A stretch of DNA of 64,000 nt from Agrobacterium tumefaciens (GTDB lineage: Bacteria > Pseudomonadota > Alphaproteobacteria > Rhizobiales > Rhizobiaceae). The stretch covers positions 434,001 through 498,000 of the forward strand of contig NZ_CP115843.1 of the NCBI RefSeq assembly GCF_013318015.2, given 5' to 3'. Shown piece after piece: positions 9,369 through 18,393 of this stretch. Position 1 is the stretch's first letter; each line of letters opens with the position of its first letter. Position numbers and translations under genes: made by a program. The notes beneath the pieces were generated by a model. That model did no database searches. It was not told the origin of the DNA and saw only the letters and a list, made by a program, of their open reading frames with translations.

Positions 9369-10397
9369 GTGAAGAAACTTCTCCCCACATCGACCGCTGG
9401 CAGTCTGCCGAAACCCTCCTGGCTTGCGCAGCCCGAAAAACTTTGGTCGCCCTGGAAGCTGGAGGGCGAGGAATTACTGGAAGGCAAGAGAGACGCCCTG
9501 CGCCTTTCACTGGACGATCAGCAACGTGCCGGCATCGACATCGTCAGTGATGGCGAGCAAACACGCCAACATTTCGTCACGACTTTCATCGAGCACCTCG
9601 ACGGGGTCGATTTTGCAAAACGCGAGACAGTCAGAATTCGCGATCGCTACGATGCGAGTGTCCCGACAGTCGTCGGCGCCGTGTCTCGCCAGAAGTCCGT
9701 GTTCGTCGAAGACGCCAAGTTTTTGCGCCAGCAGACCAAACAACCCATCAAATGGGCGTTGCCGGGTCCGATGACGATGATCGATACTCTCTTTGACGGC
9801 CATTATAAGAGCCGTGAAAAGCTTGCCTGGGAATTTGCCGGGATACTCAACGAGGAAGCAAAGGAATTGGAGGCTGCCGGCGTCGATATCATCCAGTTCG
9901 ACGAACCTGCCTTCAACGTCTTCTTTGACGATGTGAATGACTGGGGTGTTGCCACTTTGGACAGGGCAATTGAAGGGCTGAAGTGCGAGACCGCCGTCCA
10001 TATCTGCTACGGTTACGGCATAAAGGCCAATACGGATTGGAAAAAGACACTCGGGTCAGAATGGCGGCAGTATGAGGAAACTCTCCCCAGGCTGCAGAAA
10101 TCCGGCATCGGTATGATCTCCCTCGAATGCCACAATTCTCATGTCCCAATGGATCTTCTGGAACTTGTTCGAGGTAAGAAAGTGATGGTCGGGGCCATCG
10201 ATGTGGCAAGCAATACCATCGAAACCCCGGAGGAAGTCGCTGCAACGCTGCGCAAGGCGCTTAAGTTTGTCGACGCAGATAAACTTTGCCCCTGCACCAA
10301 TTGCGGCATGGCCCCCCTGTCTCGTCGTGTGGCAAGAGACAAGCTGAATTCCTTGAGCGCAGGAGCTGAGATCGTCCGAAGAGAGCTCACTGTTTAG
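9369..10397 (+). CDS. mesD: core MetE-like methionine synthase, MesD class
   Basis: The 342-residue protein corresponds only to the C-terminal catalytic barrel of MetE and lacks the N-terminal folate-binding half. Zinc-site residues are visible: His and Cys in VHICYGYG, Glu in ISLECHNS, and Cys in CTNCGM near the end. An Asp-containing homocysteine-site segment, IIQFDEPAF, is also present. Paired with DUF1852 under a cobalamin riboswitch, it fits the MesD family, which makes methionine without methyltetrahydrofolate and without B12. The start MKKLLPTSTAGSLPKP retains the typical TxxxGSxP opening of MetE barrels. Confidence 0.88.
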   Translation: MKKLLPTSTAGSLPKPSWLAQPEKLWSPWKLEGEELLEGKRDALRLSLDDQQRAGIDIVSDGEQTRQHFVTTFIEHLDGVDFAKRETVRIRDRYDASVPTVVGAVSRQKSVFVEDAKFLRQQTKQPIKWALPGPMTMIDTLFDGHYKSREKLAWEFAGILNEEAKELEAAGVDIIQFDEPAFNVFFDDVNDWGVATLDRAIEGLKCETAVHICYGYGIKANTDWKKTLGSEWRQYEETLPRLQKSGIGMISLECHNSHVPMDLLELVRGKKVMVGAIDVASNTIETPEEVAATLRKALKFVDADKLCPCTNCGMAPLSRRVARDKLNSLSAGAEIVRRELTV

Positions 10398-10749
10398 TTT
10401 TTTGATAGTCTGAACCTTCGGATGGCAGCCGTTCGCCGCCACCGCGCCCATCGCGACAAACGCTGGGAGACTTACGAATGGCTATAAGGTCACGACGCGG
10501 ATCATCCTGAAGGCTTCGACGGATGTCCGCCTCTTGGCGCCAAGCTGCCAAGACGGCCTGTTCAAGCCGGCAATTCCGAAGAGCAGGTCGTCCCCAGATT
10601 AAAAAATTTACACATTCATTACCACTCAACTGAGGATTTGATGGTTTTGATCCTGTCGAGGGTTAAGACAAGTCGCCGGCCGCGGTAATTCCGTCGTTAT
10701 CCACCGTCCACGAACCCGTATACGTCAAACGGGTGCTGCTTGCTTTACA
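10398..10749. other. intergenic stretch, no recognised gene
   Basis: About 350 bases separate mesD from the AraC fragment. Short open frames exist on both strands, but none shows a recognisable domain or a good ribosome site. No terminator with a clear T-run was seen after mesD. Confidence 0.5.
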
Positions 10750-11157
10750 CTACTGCACTCGATATTCGCGTGGCGCGACACCGAACTGGTTCCGAAACGA
10801 TCGGCTGAAATGCGAGAGGTCATTGAATCCCCATCGGAAAGCGATCTCTCCAATAGAGCAGCCACCTTTGGTACGCAGATCGTCCGCGCATTTTTGCAAC
10901 CTTTGCCGAAGCAAGAACTGGCTAAATGTCTCGCCGCTGTCTTCCAGCAGTCGGTGAACATAGCGAACCGAAATGCGGAAATGTTCGGCTGCCGTCGCCG
11001 GTGTCAGTGCCGGGTCTACCGCATGTGGGAAGATTAGTTTCCGTTTTATCGGCTGCCGCCATCTCCATCCACGAACGCCGATTCTGGCTGCGCCCAAGGT
11101 GAATGGGATTGATTTTGTATAATCCCGGCACCACAACGCCTTGAAAAACAGTCTCAT
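10750..11157 (-). pseudogene. truncated AraC-family regulator, DNA-binding part only
   Basis: The 135-residue frame ends in a full AraC/XylS DNA-binding domain: a first helix-turn-helix (ATAAEHFRISVRYVHRLLED), FSQFLLRQRLQKC, and the second motif IGEIAFRWGFNDLSHFSRSFRNQFGVAPREYR. The usual N-terminal sensing domain of about 200 residues is absent, and the first 45 residues do not look like it. No N-terminal part is found upstream before the next gene. It is most likely a 5'-deleted remnant, though a free-standing DNA-binding stub could still bind DNA. Confidence 0.7.
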
Positions 11158-11197
11158 TTATAATCTTCTTGTTGAGATTAATATAATTTAAGGAGTT

Positions 11198-11216
11198 CAC
11201 CCCTATATTTGGGGTG
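11198..11216. repeat. CACCCC/GGGGTG inverted repeat before the sensor operon
   Basis: CACCCC (11198-11203) and GGGGTG (11211-11216) flank a 7-base AT core, immediately followed by GTCC-TTTT-GGAC. It lies about 175 bases upstream of the sensor operon. A similar palindrome at 15840 is also followed by GTCC, so it may be an operator. Confidence 0.4.
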
Positions 11217-11390
11217 TCCTTTTGGACGAGCGATGGACGGCATGATGCCGATCCGGCACAGTTTGGCAGTGAGATGTCGTGCTACGTATGTGCCAGCAAT
11301 CTATGGTCTTCTAGGCGTTTTCCCGAAAATATTGACGCTAAAAGCTGCGCGGAACACCGCTTGCGTTGTCGCGTCTACATGGAGTTCCCG

Positions 11391-11900
11391 ATGCAGATTC
11401 GTGTGGTTCTCACATCACTAGCTCTGAGTGCGATATGTTTTCCGATCGGGGCCTTCGCGCTCGATCAACCAAAAGGCGAGGTGGTTTTGACCGTGTCGGC
11501 CCATGACTTGGGCCATCCTAACATAAATGGCACAGCGCAATTTGACCTTCCCATGCTCGAAGCACTCGCCAGCCGCACCGCGGAGATGGAAACTCCATGG
11601 ACAGAAGGCAAGGTTAAGTTCTCCGGCCCACTGCTGAGATCTATCCTTGAGGCGGCTGGTGCTCATGGCTCCCAATTGAAAGTCATTGCACTGAATGACT
11701 ATTCGGCCAACGTTCCAATGGAAGATGCTGCAAAGCTCGACACAATCCTCGCGACAAGAATAAACGGTGACACCATGTCAGTGCGTGACAAGGGGCCGCT
11801 TTTTCTTATCTATCCTTTCGACAAGGATGCGAGCCTTTTTAACGAGAAATACTTCTCGCGCTCCGTCTGGCAGATTAAGACCATTGAGGTTTCCGAGTGA
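11391..11900 (+). CDS. periplasmic molybdopterin-oxidoreductase-fold protein, likely sensor
   Basis: ATG 11391 is chosen because GGAG lies six bases before it, giving 169 residues with a signal peptide (VVLTSLALSAICFPIGAFA). The mature part resembles the sulfite-oxidase-type molybdopterin-binding fold (FDLPMLEALASRT, VKFSGPLLRSILEAAGA, VIALNDYSANVPMED, PLFLIYPFD, SVWQIKTIEV). It contains no cysteine after the signal peptide, so the molybdenum-ligating Cys of true enzymes is missing. Its stop overlaps the start of the hybrid kinase (GTGA), so the two are translationally coupled. I infer a ligand- or partner-binding accessory protein that signals to the kinase. Confidence 0.75.
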   Translation: MQIRVVLTSLALSAICFPIGAFALDQPKGEVVLTVSAHDLGHPNINGTAQFDLPMLEALASRTAEMETPWTEGKVKFSGPLLRSILEAAGAHGSQLKVIALNDYSANVPMEDAAKLDTILATRINGDTMSVRDKGPLFLIYPFDKDASLFNEKYFSRSVWQIKTIEVSE

Positions 11901-14095
11901 CGTTCTCGGCCCGAAGCAGCGGCGATATCATCCGCAAGGCCAGTAAAGCGACGGTTGTTCTACAAGGCTTTGCGGTCATGCTTCTGGTAGGCCTCATCTT
12001 CCTCTTCACGGACATTTCCCAAAGGTACCTGTCGTTTCAGGACGGGGTGCGGGAGAACGCATTGTGGTCTGTGTATCAACTCGACCGCGAGGCGCGTCGC
12101 CTGCATGAGGCACTTCATGTCATGTTGGCTGAGAGGGACTACTCAACCGTCGCTGTGAAGGCACTCGTTACCCGCTACGACATCCTGTACTCACGGATAA
12201 ATATTCTGGAGAAAACCTCATTCGAAAGAAAGTTCAAACTCGACTCGTCCGTTGAGCGCCATATCTCGGAGATTCGCTCGGTTGTACTGGGGAAGGTTGG
12301 CTTCTTCGACGCTCTCAATGCGCGTGGAACGTTCGAGCCCGAAAAATCGGAAGCTGTTGACGACGACCTTGAAAAGCTCGTGTCAGCGACCGAGAGCCTT
12401 CTGGTCTATACAAATAGCAATGTGAGTTCAGAACGCGCTGACGCGCGTGAAGCGTTACTCGCTCTTCAGTTGAAGTCCGGCGGACTGGTCATCCTCTTGG
12501 TGGGCTGTGTCGTGGTTCTCATTTTCACGTTGCGCCGCCAGTTGAAATCCGTGCGTCTCGCGGGACTTAGTCTCGAAATGATCTCGAATGAACTCAACGA
12601 GGCCTATCTCGACGCCGAGGCGGGTAACCGAGCCAAGTCCCAGTTCATGGCAACGATGGGTCATGAAGTCCGCACACCTTTGAATGCCATCCTCGGTACC
12701 GCTGAACTGCTTGAGCTTTCGACATTGACGCCATCGGTGGCGTCGGGCATGCAAACGATCAGACGATCGGGACATGCCCTCCTTGAGGTTATTAACGAGA
12801 TCCTGGATTTTGCAAAGATTGAGCACGGTAAGCTCGACATCGAGATGAGGCCCGTGGATCTCTCATCCGTTCTTTCGACGACTATCGAAATGGTTCGCGA
12901 CCGCGCCACCGAACAGGGTAATCAGATCGCACTTGTCGTGCCGCAGAGGTTCAAGACCCCCGCAGTTAGTACTGATCCTACTCGGTTACGGCAGGTTCTT
13001 CTCAATCTCCTCAGCAACGCCATCAAATTTACCTCCAACGGGACGATCACTTTATGCGTCAGGGAGCTTGAAACGCCTCAAAATTCGATCCTTCGCTTCG
13101 AAATATCAGATACCGGCATCGGGATTGACGAGGATGGCCTTGGCAGGCTTTTCCAGCCTTTTTCTCAGGTGGATGCATCGATCAGTCGCAAATATGGAGG
13201 TACCGGCCTTGGTCTGACGATCTGCAAACAAATTGTCGAAGCGATGATGGGCCGAATTGGCGTCGAAAGCGCGAAGGGGCAGGGAAGCACATTCTGGTTC
13301 GAAATTCCCGTCGTGGCCGCTGCAGTGCCAGTCCCGCCAGCTAACACGGTCGAGCGTGGACCGTCGGGCACATTGCCTATGCTCAATGTCCTTCTAGTCG
13401 AAGACAATCTCGTCAATCAGCAGGTCGCAGCCGGCTTCCTTAATCATCTCGGGCAGAAGGTCACGATTGTCAGTGACGGTTGTGAGGCGGTCGAGGCGGT
13501 TGCCCGGCAACCTTTCGATCTGATTTTGATGGACATGCAGATGCCCAGGATGGATGGGATCGAAGCCACACGGCTGATCCGTGACGCCGAAAAGTCCAAG
13601 CCCCAAACGCCGATCATCGCAATGACTGCAAACGCCTCGGACGACGATCGCAGACTTTGCGCCGAAGCGGGAATGAGCGGTTTTCAGTCGAAACCCGTTT
13701 CGTTGCAGCAGTTGCGTGGCATCATAGAGGCGCTTGACCCTTCCGAACCGGAGGCAATGAACATCGTCGGGCAGGCTCTTGATATCGACAATTCATTCGC
13801 GACACGCAGAGCTGAAATCGTTGAAGCTCTCGGGGAAGAAACCTTCGATGAACTGTTGTCCAGCTTCTTCGACGATGCAACCACTCTTCTGCAGGGGCTT
13901 CATGAAGCAATGGCCGCAAATGATTATCGCAGCGCTGACCATCTCCTTCACACCATAAAAGGAGCGGCAAGCAGTGTCGGTTTACAGCAGATTGCCGACA
14001 CATCACAGCAGCTTCGAAGTGGGCCCGTGTCGAAAAACGGCATAGAAAAACTCTCAGAAACCGTCGACGAATTCAGGCAACGCCTCGCCGCTTAA
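11897..14095 (+). CDS. membrane hybrid histidine kinase with REC and Hpt domains
   Basis: The GTG start overlaps the stop of the preceding gene; the product has 732 residues. Order: membrane helix (about 19-39), periplasmic helical domain (about 40-190), second helix (about 193-212), HisKA with His256 (ATMGHEVRTPLN), and an ATPase domain (LLNLLSNAIKF, DTGIGID, GTGLGLTI). A receiver with phospho-acceptor Asp546 (LILMDMQMPRMDG) and a C-terminal Hpt domain with His685 (LLHTIKGAASSVG) follow. All phosphorelay residues are present. The next gene, 11 bases on, is an HD-GYP response regulator, its likely output partner. The periplasmic domain probably contacts the upstream molybdopterin-fold protein. 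Confidence 0.9.
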   Translation: MTFSARSSGDIIRKASKATVVLQGFAVMLLVGLIFLFTDISQRYLSFQDGVRENALWSVYQLDREARRLHEALHVMLAERDYSTVAVKALVTRYDILYSRINILEKTSFERKFKLDSSVERHISEIRSVVLGKVGFFDALNARGTFEPEKSEAVDDDLEKLVSATESLLVYTNSNVSSERADAREALLALQLKSGGLVILLVGCVVVLIFTLRRQLKSVRLAGLSLEMISNELNEAYLDAEAGNRAKSQFMATMGHEVRTPLNAILGTAELLELSTLTPSVASGMQTIRRSGHALLEVINEILDFAKIEHGKLDIEMRPVDLSSVLSTTIEMVRDRATEQGNQIALVVPQRFKTPAVSTDPTRLRQVLLNLLSNAIKFTSNGTITLCVRELETPQNSILRFEISDTGIGIDEDGLGRLFQPFSQVDASISRKYGGTGLGLTICKQIVEAMMGRIGVESAKGQGSTFWFEIPVVAAAVPVPPANTVERGPSGTLPMLNVLLVEDNLVNQQVAAGFLNHLGQKVTIVSDGCEAVEAVARQPFDLILMDMQMPRMDGIEATRLIRDAEKSKPQTPIIAMTANASDDDRRLCAEAGMSGFQSKPVSLQQLRGIIEALDPSEPEAMNIVGQALDIDNSFATRRAEIVEALGEETFDELLSSFFDDATTLLQGLHEAMAANDYRSADHLLHTIKGAASSVGLQQIADTSQQLRSGPVSKNGIEKLSETVDEFRQRLAA

Positions 14096-14106
14096 GGAAT
14101 AAATGC

Positions 14107-15249
14107 ATGCGCATTCTTCTGGTAGACGACAATAAGACGAACCTCTCGCTGCTTACCAAGCTGGTTGAAAAGCTTCCTGGCTGCGAGTCAGTGGCTTTTT
14201 CGAAGCCCGAAGAGGTGCTGATATCGGCACCGCGGCTCGACTTTGACATCGCAATTATCGATTTCCAGATGCCTGTTTATAACGGGATAGAACTGCTGAC
14301 CGAGTTGCTCTGTTTTGAACGGCACCGCGATAAACCAGTCGTGTTCGTCACGGCTGACACAGACACCGCAACCCGGATGGCGGCACTCAATGCAGGCGCA
14401 ATCGATTTCCTGACGAAACCGGTTAATCCGCTGGAATTTCAAGCCCGCGTTCGAAATCTCGTAGCGCTTGTGGAGGCACGCAACAAGCTTGCCGACAAGG
14501 CTGAGTGGCTGCGCACCGAGGTCGATAAAGCGGTTGCCGAACTTCGGGCACGCGAAGAAGAAATCATCGATCGGCTAACAATCGCCGCCAGCTACAAGGA
14601 TTGTGAAACCGCGTGCCATACCCGTCGTGTAGGGTTATATTCCGAGGCCATTGCAAGGTCCTATGGAATGGATGCAGCACTCTGTTCTGACATCAGGCTT
14701 GCCTCACCAATGCATGACATCGGAAAGGTGGCGATCCCAGACGCTGTCCTCTTGAAAAACGGCAAGCTGACAGACGACGAGTTTACCGTCATGCAGGGGC
14801 ACACGGTGGTCGGATTTGACATCCTTCGCGAGTCGAAATCGGGCCTGCTGCAACTGGCAGCCGAGATTGCCAGCAGCCACCATGAGCGCTGGGACGGGCA
14901 AGGATATCCGTTCGGCTTGTCGGGAGACGACATTCCCATATCCGGACGGATTGTTGCGATTGCCGACAACTTCGATGCTCTGACGACCGTGAGGCCGTAT
15001 AAGGAGGCTTGGTCAGTGGAACGGGCGGTAGCGCACATTCGTGATAACGCGGGTACCCAGTTCGACCCGGGATGCGTCAGCGCATTTGAAACAGCATTGC
15101 CGGCTCTGCTAGCTGTCATGGAAAAGGATCGCGCAGCTGCCAACAATCAGGATCCCGTTCACGCGCGCTTCCACTCTGTTGCCGCTGCCGAGGCTCGCCG
15201 ATCAACGGCAGACGGAACTGGTGTTCAGAATACAATGCAGGTTGCGTGA
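14107..15249 (+). CDS. HD-GYP response regulator, predicted c-di-GMP phosphodiesterase
   Basis: The 380-residue protein has an N-terminal receiver domain (ILLVDDNKTN; phospho-acceptor in IIDFQMPVYNG; TKPVN), a coiled linker (about 120-155), then an HD-GYP domain. Metal-site motifs are visible: HTRRVG, MHDIGK, the HT of MQGHTVVG, SSHHERWDGQGYPFGLSG (the GYP signature) and ADNFDALTTVRPYK. The family hydrolyses cyclic di-GMP. A proline- and alanine-poor tail of about 50 residues follows the domain and is not recognised. It is 11 bases after the hybrid kinase, so phosphoryl flow from the kinase Hpt to this receiver is likely. Curdlan synthesis lies nearby, but no direct link is shown. Confidence 0.9.
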   Translation: MRILLVDDNKTNLSLLTKLVEKLPGCESVAFSKPEEVLISAPRLDFDIAIIDFQMPVYNGIELLTELLCFERHRDKPVVFVTADTDTATRMAALNAGAIDFLTKPVNPLEFQARVRNLVALVEARNKLADKAEWLRTEVDKAVAELRAREEEIIDRLTIAASYKDCETACHTRRVGLYSEAIARSYGMDAALCSDIRLASPMHDIGKVAIPDAVLLKNGKLTDDEFTVMQGHTVVGFDILRESKSGLLQLAAEIASSHHERWDGQGYPFGLSGDDIPISGRIVAIADNFDALTTVRPYKEAWSVERAVAHIRDNAGTQFDPGCVSAFETALPALLAVMEKDRAAANNQDPVHARFHSVAAAEARRSTADGTGVQNTMQVA

Positions 15250-15472
15250 CGCCAAACGCCTAACCACCGACGATCTTTCAGTCGACGTCTAAAGTGAGCG
15301 GCAAATGACCGCACGCACACGCAGTCCAGCACGCGGCAGGCGGATGAGCGAAATCAGCGCGTTCCATCTCCGGTATGAGTTTTGCACAAAACGGTCACGA
15401 TCCGTGAGGTTTGCCAAGCGCCATCACCGCACTCTCCAAAAGAGGTTTTTGGTGCAGTAACCCTTGGGGGGA

Positions 15473-15766
15473 ATGGCGATACCTACGGTCGATCTGGCAG
15501 ATAAATTCGGATTCTCAGCAGAAAAACCAGCGAATACATCGCGATCGTTTGTTGCCCAAGTGCATGGGGCTTCGATCCTTCTGGTGGCAGACAGAGCGAG
15601 TGTTGGGCCTCTTGACCGATTCCAGACGGACGGAATCGTCATAGAAGCGGACAGCACGATTTGCTTCCTCGATCCCGCTTTTGCTTATGGTGTGCGACAG
15701 GTTACCCGGAATTCTACTGCCGTGGATAACGACAACAATCGGCAGGAAGTGAGCGACACCAAATAA
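15473..15766 (+). CDS. small hypothetical protein
   Basis: ATG 15473 is preceded by a strong G-rich ribosome site and opens a 97-residue frame (MAIPTVDLADKFGFSAEKP). The product is soluble, with no signal, membrane segment or family motif that I recognise. It stands alone between the HD-GYP gene and the chemoreceptor. It could be a real small gene or a chance frame; the good ribosome site is the main support. Confidence 0.35.
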   Translation: MAIPTVDLADKFGFSAEKPANTSRSFVAQVHGASILLVADRASVGPLDRFQTDGIVIEADSTICFLDPAFAYGVRQVTRNSTAVDNDNNRQEVSDTK

Positions 15767-16156
15767 AGGCTATCCTGATGGAATCGGCGATATACTTTAG
15801 TATTGTATATATTAGCATTCAGCAAAGCTTAATCATTTTACCCTATTAATAGGGTGTCCAGACGATAAGTCGGGATCGACATGAGGTCGGTCTCTCCAGG
15901 AAAAAGCAAGTCGCTTTCGCGACAGGCTGCTTGGCATGGGACGGCAAATGTCCAATTCCGAAATTTTGATGCGCCGTGACCGGATATAGCACCCCGCGAC
16001 GGCGGTAACGGCATCACCAACCGAGCTGTCTGCTCCATGGAAGTAGCGTGATTTGCTGCCTCCAACCGGCTGAGTGTGGCTTTCGCACGACTACAAACAC
16101 GATCAGGGGCCGTGTGTTAGCCTCTCTTACAAGATCGCCCAAGGAGAGATCTGAAG
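15767..16156. other. intergenic region upstream of the chemoreceptor
   Basis: The 390 bases hold no convincing gene. They contain an AT-rich stretch (about 15790-15840) and a perfect 16-base palindrome at 15840-15855 (ACCCTATT-AATAGGGT). The palindrome is followed by GTCC, as is the inverted repeat near 11.2 kb. AAGGAGAG before ATG 16157 is the chemoreceptor ribosome site. Confidence 0.45.
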
Positions 16157-17974
16157 ATGTTCGGCAGTTCCAAAATTTCCCGTATGCAGACGATGTCGTT
16201 GAACTCCATTACTGCCAACATCATGATCGCGGACGCCGATCTGAAGATCAGATACATGAACGAGGCGGTTACTGCACTGCTCAAGGAAGCGGAGACGGAT
16301 TTAAAGAAGGAACTCCCGCGTTTCGACTTTGGAAAGCTCGTCGGCAGTAACATCGACATATTCCATAAAAACCCGTCGCATCAACGAAATATGCTCGCCG
16401 CGCTAAAGGCGCAGCATCGGGCGACTATCTGGGTCGGGCACCGCGCGTTTGATCTTATCGTTACACCGCTCCTGGAGGGTACCAAAACCACCGGCTTCGT
16501 CGTTGAGTGGGCGAACGCGAAAGAACGGCTGCAAAATGTTGATTTGCAGGGCCAGATGGTCGCAATCAGCCGGGTTCAGGGCATCATCGAGTTCACAACC
16601 GAGGGTGAAATTATCACAGCGAACGAAAATTTCCTGAAGGCTATCGACTATCGGCTGGACGAGATAAAGGGACGCAGCCACAGTATTCTGGTCGATCCGG
16701 AATATGCCAGAACACCCGCATATAAGGAATTTTGGGATGCCCTGCGCCGCGGCGAGTTTCAAGCGGCCGAGTTCACCCGCTTTGGAAAGAACGGCAAGCG
16801 GGTTGTCATCAACGCATCCTATAACCCGATTCTGGACTCCAAGGGAAAAGTTACCAAAGTCGTGAAGTTCGCGACTGACGTAACCGAGCGCGTCCACGCG
16901 GTTAATACGATCGCCGAGGCGCTGAACAAGCTTGCTCAGGGCGACCTGTCATTTTGCGTTGATCGCCCGTTCGCGCCTGATTTTGAAGGCTTGCGGAACA
17001 CAATGAATGACGCAATTAGCCAAATGCGCGACACGCTAAGTGATGTCGCGCGCTCGACTGATCAGATCGACACGGGTACGCGTGAGATTAGTCAAAGTGC
17101 CGAGGACCTGTCCAAACGCACCGAACAACAGGCAGCTTCGCTTGAGGAAACGGCCGCTGCCCTTGATCAGATAACAGTCAACGTCAGCAATGCCGCAAAG
17201 CGGGCCGAGGAGGCTCGTCATGCCGCGGCTACCGCGAGTGGGAACGCAGAGCGTTCGGGCAAGGTTGTTGCCGATGCCGTTGGCGCGATGTCGCGGATAG
17301 AGAGTTCGTCCAACCAGATATCCAATATCATTGGCGTCATCGATGAGATCGCCTTCCAGACCAATCTCCTGGCGCTCAATGCCGGAGTCGAAGCGGCCCG
17401 CGCCGGCGAAGCTGGAAAGGGATTTGCGGTGGTGGCGCAAGAGGTGCGAGAACTCGCGCAACGTTCCGCACAAGCAGCCAAGGAGATCAAGGGTCTGATC
17501 CGCAATTCATCCGAAGAAGTCAGCACAGGGGTGAAGCTGGTTAGCGAGACCGGCGAGGCCTTGCGTACCATCCAGCAGAACATTGTGGCGGTCAACGACC
17601 ACATGGAGGCTATTACCAGTTCGGCCAAAGAGCAAGCGACAGGTCTGTCGGAGGTAAACTCTGCGGTCAACCAGATGGATCAGGTGACCCAGCAAAACGC
17701 CGCAATGGTTGAAGAGACCAATGCTGCCAGTGCGACGCTTGCGCAGGAAACAGCTCGTCTCCGGGATCTCATTGAAATGTTCCAGTTGGGCGGGACTGCG
17801 AGCAGGGCTTCGTTGCGGGGCGCCAATCATTCGTCGGACAACACGTCTAACCGGAAGCTCGAGCTTGCGCAGCCTGGCCACCGGCCCGTGCCTTCGCCTG
17901 CAAGGCAATTGATCACCAGTATGACTGGCAGAGTAAGTGGCGGAGCTGTTCCCGACAATTGGCAAGAGTTTTAG
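16157..17974 (+). CDS. soluble PAS-PAS methyl-accepting chemotaxis protein with docking tail
   Basis: The 605-residue receptor has no transmembrane segment, so it is cytoplasmic. Two PAS domains (about 12-125 and 135-250, the second ending in [12 protein letters not shown]) are followed by a short HAMP-like linker ([21 protein letters not shown]). A full signalling domain comes next, with the hairpin tip [24 protein letters not shown]. The last residues are NWQEF, which resembles the NWETF-type pentapeptide that tethers CheR and CheB. The PAS domains suggest sensing of an intracellular redox, oxygen or energy signal; no heme or flavin ligand can be assigned. No che genes lie nearby. Confidence 0.93.
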   Translation: MFGSSKISRMQTMSLNSITANIMIADADLKIRYMNEAVTALLKEAETDLKKELPRFDFGKLVGSNIDIFHKNPSHQRNMLAALKAQHRATIWVGHRAFDLIVTPLLEGTKTTGFVVEWANAKERLQNVDLQGQMVAISRVQGIIEFTTEGEIITANENFLKAIDYRLDEIKGRSHSILVDPEYARTPAYKEFWDALRRGEFQAAEFTRFGKNGKRVVINASYNPILDSKGKVTKVVKFATDVTERVHAVNTIAEALNKLAQGDLSFCVDRPFAPDFEGLRNTMNDAISQMRDTLSDVARSTDQIDTGTREISQSAEDLSKRTEQQAASLEETAAALDQITVNVSNAAKRAEEARHAAATASGNAERSGKVVADAVGAMSRIESSSNQISNIIGVIDEIAFQTNLLALNAGVEAARAGEAGKGFAVVAQEVRELAQRSAQAAKEIKGLIRNSSEEVSTGVKLVSETGEALRTIQQNIVAVNDHMEAITSSAKEQATGLSEVNSAVNQMDQVTQQNAAMVEETNAASATLAQETARLRDLIEMFQLGGTASRASLRGANHSSDNTSNRKLELAQPGHRPVPSPARQLITSMTGRVSGGAVPDNWQEF

Positions 17975-18029
17975 AATTGACCCTGCTCTGCACGTCACGT
18001 CTTCAATTCCTTCACGGAAGGCAGCTCAC

Positions 18030-18290
18030 ATGACAAACGTTTTGAACTTTCCAATCGACATATGCAGCAGTGTTAAATTGCCCATAGCTGCCCAGGAAAC
18101 GATCCGGCAAGACTACGATTTTATGACCGGTGCCGTCGAGCGCCTGCGCGACGAGTTGGCCAAGTTGGCCGTGGAGCTGGAATTAGGAAAGGCGCAGTTG
18201 GCTGCGATGATATCCGCGAACGCGCTTGTTTCAGCGATCGCAGAGAAACGCCGACGAATTGCTGCTTCCCACTGGATGGAAGATTCTTGA
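18030..18290 (+). CDS. small hypothetical protein after the chemoreceptor
   Basis: ATG 18030, with GGAAGG upstream, opens an 86-residue frame. The predicted protein is mostly helical (ETIRQDYDFMTGAVERLRDELAKLAVELELGKAQLAAM), with heptad-like spacing that could form a coiled coil. It contains no known motif. It follows the chemoreceptor by 55 bases and may be co-transcribed. Function unknown. Confidence 0.5.
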   Translation: MTNVLNFPIDICSSVKLPIAAQETIRQDYDFMTGAVERLRDELAKLAVELELGKAQLAAMISANALVSAIAEKRRRIAASHWMEDS

Positions 18291-18393
18291 CGGTTCTTTC
18301 TGGGTTCAATCGCCTTTTTGTCGCGCCCAGGTCATTTGGGAACCTGGACAGGACAGATGAGGCTACCGGTTCGAGACGATACTGGAGCATGGC

